Assembly (NCBI GenBank): GCA_963721115.1
Contig: CAVRIA010000004.1
Coordinates: forward strand, 806,001 to 870,000
From: CAVRIA01 sp963721115
GTDB taxonomy: Bacteria; Desulfobacterota; Binatia; HRBIN30; CADEER01
Reading direction: 5' to 3'
Length of the DNA: 64,000 nt
Below, piece after piece: positions 60,514 through 64,000 of the stretch (the stretch's first letter is position 1; every line of letters starts with the position of its first letter). A program made the translations under genes and the position numbers. The notes under the pieces were generated by a model. It worked only from the letters and a program-made list of their open reading frames with translations. It did no database searches and was not told the DNA's origin.

Positions 60514-61923
60514 ATGACTGATGTTGCCTTCATGTCTGCTGTCGAGCTGAGCGCGCTGATTCGCGCGGGTGAGCTGTCACCGGTGGAGCTGATGCGCGCG
60601 ACGCTGGACCGCATCGCGGCGGTGAACCCGCGCCTCAACGCCTTCGTCTGCATGCGGCCGCCGGAGCACCTGCTGAAAGAGGCGCAGGCAGTCGGTGAGC
60701 GCCTGGCGCATGGCGAGGACGTCGGTCCGTTCGCCGGCTTGCCGCTGGGCGTGAAGGATCTGGAGGACACGGTGGGCTTGCCGAACACGCACGGCTCGTT
60801 GCTGTTCAAAGACCACACGCCAGGCAGCGATACCATTCAAGTGGAGCGCTTGAAGCGCGCCGGTGCGATCGTGATCGGCAAGACGAACACCCCGGAGTTC
60901 GGGTACACCGCGTTCACCACCAACCGCCTCTTTGGGACGACGCACAATCCCTGGAAGCTCGGACGCACGCCGGGCGGATCGAGCGGCGGATCGAGTAGCG
61001 CCGTTGCGGGCGGGCTGGTGGCGCTGGCGACGGCGTCCGACGGCGGCGGCTCGGTGCGGATTCCCGCCGGGTACACCGGCCTCTTTGGCCTGAAGCCGAG
61101 CCAGGGCCGCATCCCTTGGGGGCCGGACGAGATGCTGCGCTCGTCGGCGGCGATCGTCAGCGGCCCGCTCACGCGCAGCGTGCGTGACGCCGCGGCGTGG
61201 TTGGACGTCACCGTCGGGCCGCATCCGCTCGACCCCTTCTCGCTGCCACACCCGGGGTACGCGTACCGCGACGTGATCGATCGTCCGGTACAGCCGTTAC
61301 GCATCGCGTACAGCCCGACGCTGGGCTATGCCCGTGCCGAACGGCAGGTGCTACGCGAGGTCGAGGCGGCGTTGCGCGCCCTCGAAGGCGCCGGTCACCG
61401 GGTGGAGGAAGCCGCGTTCCGCATTCCCGACGTGGTCCTGGATTGGGTGCGCCTGTTGGCGTCCGAGGACCTGCAGTCGATCACGCCGCACCTGAGGGAC
61501 GAGAGCCTGCTCGATCCCGGGTACCTGCCGGGGTTGGAGCTGGCGCGGCACACGGGGCACGACGATCTGGCGCTCGTGCATCGCACGCGATCGCAGCTCG
61601 TTCGCGATCTGGCCACGTTGTTCGCGGACTACGATCTGCTCGCGACACCGACGACCACGACGGTCGCTTTTGCCGCCGAGGGGCCGCTTCCGCTCGAGAT
61701 CGACGGCCTGCCGCTCGAGACCCCGGGCGGTAGCGTCGGCTTCACGTACCCGTTCAACTTCTCCGGCCACCCGGCCGTTTCGCTGCGCGCCGGTTTCAAT
61801 GACGAAGGTCTGCCGGTCGGCTTGCAGCTGGTGGCGCCACGGTTGCGCGAAGACCTGCTGCTGCAGGTCGCGGCGCAGTACGAGCAATTGCGTCCATGGC
61901 GCGAAGTGTGGCCGGCGCTGTGA
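60514..61923 (+). CDS. Amidase (amidase signature family)
   Basis: A 469-residue serine hydrolase. The Ser-cisSer-Lys triad is in place: Lys81 in PLGVKDLEDTVG, Ser156 in GGSSGGSS, Ser180 in DGGGSVRIPAG; the 24- and 99-residue spacings equal those of fatty acid amide hydrolase. The rest of the signature (GRTPGGSSGGSSSAVAGGLV, GLFGLKPSQGRIP) is typical. ATG 60514 follows GAAGGAGCTGCGCG. It is not GatA, because no gatB/gatC is nearby. Substrate unknown, with an aliphatic or aromatic carboxamide likely. Cytoplasmic, single gene. Confidence 0.93.
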   Translation: MTDVAFMSAVELSALIRAGELSPVELMRATLDRIAAVNPRLNAFVCMRPPEHLLKEAQAVGERLAHGEDVGPFAGLPLGVKDLEDTVGLPNTHGSLLFKDHTPGSDTIQVERLKRAGAIVIGKTNTPEFGYTAFTTNRLFGTTHNPWKLGRTPGGSSGGSSSAVAGGLVALATASDGGGSVRIPAGYTGLFGLKPSQGRIPWGPDEMLRSSAAIVSGPLTRSVRDAAAWLDVTVGPHPLDPFSLPHPGYAYRDVIDRPVQPLRIAYSPTLGYARAERQVLREVEAALRALEGAGHRVEEAAFRIPDVVLDWVRLLASEDLQSITPHLRDESLLDPGYLPGLELARHTGHDDLALVHRTRSQLVRDLATLFADYDLLATPTTTTVAFAAEGPLPLEIDGLPLETPGGSVGFTYPFNFSGHPAVSLRAGFNDEGLPVGLQLVAPRLREDLLLQVAAQYEQLRPWREVWPAL

Positions 61924-62089
61924 GTCACCCTGCAGCACGGACGGGTGCACCAGCTCTTGGCGTGCGCCGGCGGTTGCATCGCGGCAGCGACTACGAAGGT
62001 CCGATAGCTCGGCCATGGGCTGGCCGATTTCTCGCGTTTCGGCGAAATTCACGTTGACGAAGTTCTCGAGGCTGGGGTATCGGGGAGAA
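61924..62089. other. Spacer between amidase and dockerin-like hydrolase
   Basis: 166 nt, no gene. No terminator hairpin is obvious. CGGGGAGAA directly before the ATG at 62090 is the likely ribosome site. Confidence 0.3.
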
Positions 62090-64000
62090 ATGGGTCATTC
62101 GCGCACATCCGTCTTGCTCGTCCTCGTCGGCTGGCTTCTCGCCTCCTTCTCGGCCCCGGCGAGGGCCCAGATCGTGTGCGCGGGAGACTGCAGCAACGAC
62201 GGGCCGGTCACGATCGATGAATTGGTCAGCATGGTCGGCATTGCGCTCGGCGCAGCGCCGCTGGCGCGCTGCATCGCGGGAGACGTCGATCACAACGGCG
62301 AGATCAGCATCGACGAGATCATCGCCGCCGTCTACGTTGCCTTGAACGGTTGCCCGGCGCTCGACATCGATCCCGCCACCGAGGCGCGCTGCGATCCGAT
62401 CGCCGCGCCGTGTATGCTCCCGCTCCCCAACGACTACTTCACCGTCGCGGATGCCGCGACAGCCACCGGACGCCGGTTGGCGTTGGACCCGGAGTCGCTG
62501 CCGGCCAACACCGACGGGGTGCATGTCGATCCCACCGACCAGAACCGCGGCGATGGTTGGAGTCCCGGCTCGCCCTTGTTGATTCGGATCGACGGGCTCG
62601 ACGCCGCACAGTCGAATCTACCGGGGCTGCCGGATGCGTCGCGTTCGCTCGACGCGGATTCGCCGATCGTGTTGGTCGATGCCACGACCGGAGAGCGCCA
62701 TCCGTTCTGGGCGGAGCTCGATGCCCTCGCCGATGTGGGCGAGACGCCGCTGCTGATGATCCATCCGGCGATCAACTTCGCCGACGGCCACCGCATCGTC
62801 GTCGGGCTGCGCCACCTCGTCGACGCCTCGGGCCAGCCCATCGCGCCCTCGCCGCAGTTCGTCGCCTACCGCGACGGGCAGCGGACCACCGACGCCATGT
62901 TCGAAGCCCGCCGGCCTTCGATGGAGCGCATCTTCGCCGATCTCGCTGCGGCCGGCGTGCAGCGCGGCGAGCTGCAGTCGGCGTGGGACTTCACCATCGC
63001 CAGCACCCAGAGCCTGACCGGCCGCATGGTCGCGATACGCGACGACGCCTTCGCCGCCCTCGGCGACGCGGCACCGGCCTTCACCGTCGACACCACCACC
63101 GAGAATCCGAACGAGTTCGTTCGACGCCGCATCGAAGGCACATTCGAGCTGCCGCTGTACCTGACGCTCGACGGGATGCCCGGCGGGCGGCTCGTCCTCG
63201 ACGCGGCCGGGCGCCCGCAGCGGCAGCCGGGGACGTTCACGGCGCACTACACATGCAACCTTCCTCCCGCCTCGGAGAACACTCCCGCACGCATGTCGCT
63301 GTACGGCCACGGCCTGCTCGGCAGCCGCGGCGAGGTCAACGGCGATCTGACCCGAAAGATGTCCGCCAACCACGACATCGCGTACTGTGCCACGGATTGG
63401 TACGGCATGGCCGGGGAAGACGTCGGCGCTGCGATTGCGGCACTGAACGACCTCTCCCAGTTCCCGGCCATTCCCGACCGGATGCAGCAGGGGTTCCTCG
63501 CCTTCCTGTATCTGGGGCGGCTGATGAAGCATCCGCAGGGATTCAGCGCCGACGACGCCTTCCGTTTCGGCGGGCAGTCCGCGTTGAAGACCGACGAGCT
63601 CTACTTCGACGGCAACAGCCAGGGCGCCATCCTCGGCGGCGCACTCACCGCGGTCGCGCAGGACTTCACCCGCGCCGTGCTCGGCGAGGCGGGCATGAAC
63701 TACGCCGTGCTCCTCGATCGCAGCGTGGACTTCGACGAGTACCTGCAGCTCGTGCTGCAGCCCAAGTACCCGAAGCGCTACGATCGCGTCATCGGCATCG
63801 CGATGGCCCAGTTGCTGTGGGACCGCGGCGATACCGACGGTTACGCCAATCACGTCACGGCGAATCCGCTGCCCGACACGCCGGCGCACACCGTGTTGCT
63901 GCTCGGCGCCGTGGGCGACCACCAGGTCACCGAATACAGCCTGCGGGTCGAAGCCGCTACGCTCGGCGCCGCCGCCCATGTCCCCATCGCCGCCGCCGGC
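62090..64000 (+). CDS. Dockerin-like secreted alpha/beta hydrolase, 3'-truncated
   Basis: The open frame continues to the end of the window (637 codons). A signal peptide (MGHSRTSVLLVLVGWLLASF) is followed by two EF-hand-like loops (GDCSNDGPVTIDELVSMVGI, DVDHNGEISIDEIIAAVYVA), exactly the arrangement of the protein at 31396. Then comes a long domain with YGHGLLGSRGEVNGD and the nucleophile-elbow-like G-N-S-Q-G of LYFDGNSQGAILGG (Ser near residue 509), typical of a serine alpha/beta-hydrolase; an N-terminal beta-domain (LPLPNDYFTVADA, NLPGLPDASRSLDADSP) precedes it. Likely secreted and calcium-bound. The acidic and His members of the triad would lie at the 3' end or beyond. No close family known to me. 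Confidence 0.83.
   Translation, partial: MGHSRTSVLLVLVGWLLASFSAPARAQIVCAGDCSNDGPVTIDELVSMVGIALGAAPLARCIAGDVDHNGEISIDEIIAAVYVALNGCPALDIDPATEARCDPIAAPCMLPLPNDYFTVADAATATGRRLALDPESLPANTDGVHVDPTDQNRGDGWSPGSPLLIRIDGLDAAQSNLPGLPDASRSLDADSPIVLVDATTGERHPFWAELDALADVGETPLLMIHPAINFADGHRIVVGLRHLVDASGQPIAPSPQFVAYRDGQRTTDAMFEARRPSMERIFADLAAAGVQRGELQSAWDFTIASTQSLTGRMVAIRDDAFAALGDAAPAFTVDTTTENPNEFVRRRIEGTFELPLYLTLDGMPGGRLVLDAAGRPQRQPGTFTAHYTCNLPPASENTPARMSLYGHGLLGSRGEVNGDLTRKMSANHDIAYCATDWYGMAGEDVGAAIAALNDLSQFPAIPDRMQQGFLAFLYLGRLMKHPQGFSADDAFRFGGQSALKTDELYFDGNSQGAILGGALTAVAQDFTRAVLGEAGMNYAVLLDRSVDFDEYLQLVLQPKYPKRYDRVIGIAMAQLLWDRGDTDGYANHVTANPLPDTPAHTVLLLGAVGDHQVTEYSLRVEAATLGAAAHVPIAAAG

Overview
This is a GC-rich bacterial chromosomal window of 64 kb, with no rRNA, tRNA, phage or plasmid genes that I could recognise. 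The protein content points to a deltaproteobacterium-like lineage. Secreted proteins carry short dockerin-like EF-hand repeats directly after the signal peptide, Cys-rich helical domains sit in front of a sulfatase, and a GDSL hydrolase carries KCY-type repeats. Sigma-54 activators and partner-switching modules are abundant. This mix fits Candidatus Binatota (Desulfobacterota_B), which is an inference from domain style and was not tested by phylogeny.

Region 1 (1-28 kb) is a housekeeping core: the end of a beta-CASP nuclease, a small heat-shock protein with a LonC-like protease, a CoA-transferase, rarA, a DksA-BON fusion, a heavily frameshifted RND efflux pump with an intact adaptor, an NtrC-type regulator, two CBS-domain proteins, pckA, a nucleotide cyclase fused to a YHS metal-binding domain, a gamma-carbonic anhydrase, guaB, guaA, a four-helix-bundle protein and dnaE. 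Many spacers here hold short degenerate tandem repeats. G-rich arrays lie 3' of one gene and complementary C-rich arrays lie 5' of the next. dnaE itself is interrupted by a repeat-derived insertion.

Region 2 (28-39 kb) is a gene graveyard. It holds at least eight truncated or internally deleted genes (DUF2723, TMTC-like, dual-specificity phosphatase, amidohydrolase, two YjbR copies, SnoaL-like, sulfatase), among copies of a GGGGACGTTCCT element and remnants of a RAYT-type transposase. Intact genes here are a lipoprotein, a Phd/VapC-type toxin-antitoxin pair, a dockerin-like secreted protein, a retropepsin-like protease, a GDSL hydrolase and a Rieske protein.

Region 3 (39-55 kb) is signalling and envelope. 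A partner-switching set (anti-sigma kinase, FecR, OmpA, CHASE2-SpoIIE phosphatase, MBL hydrolase, STAS) is followed by a CoA-binding protein and tandem S13 D,D-peptidase lipoproteins. Then come two paralogous sigma-54 activators with a zinc-finger anti-sigma-like protein, a STAS-like protein and an ECF sigma factor.

Region 4 (54-64 kb) holds a secreted sulfatase, a ba3-type cytochrome oxidase operon (tiny subunit IIa, subunit II fused to cytochrome c, subunit I, SCO), an amidase, and a large dockerin-like secreted hydrolase that runs off the end of the window.

Single-base indels recur in otherwise well-conserved genes (RND, DUF2892, dnaE, subunit II, one activator, STAS-like, sulfatase). I cannot tell assembly error from true decay. 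The RND gene, with about a dozen, is the extreme case.
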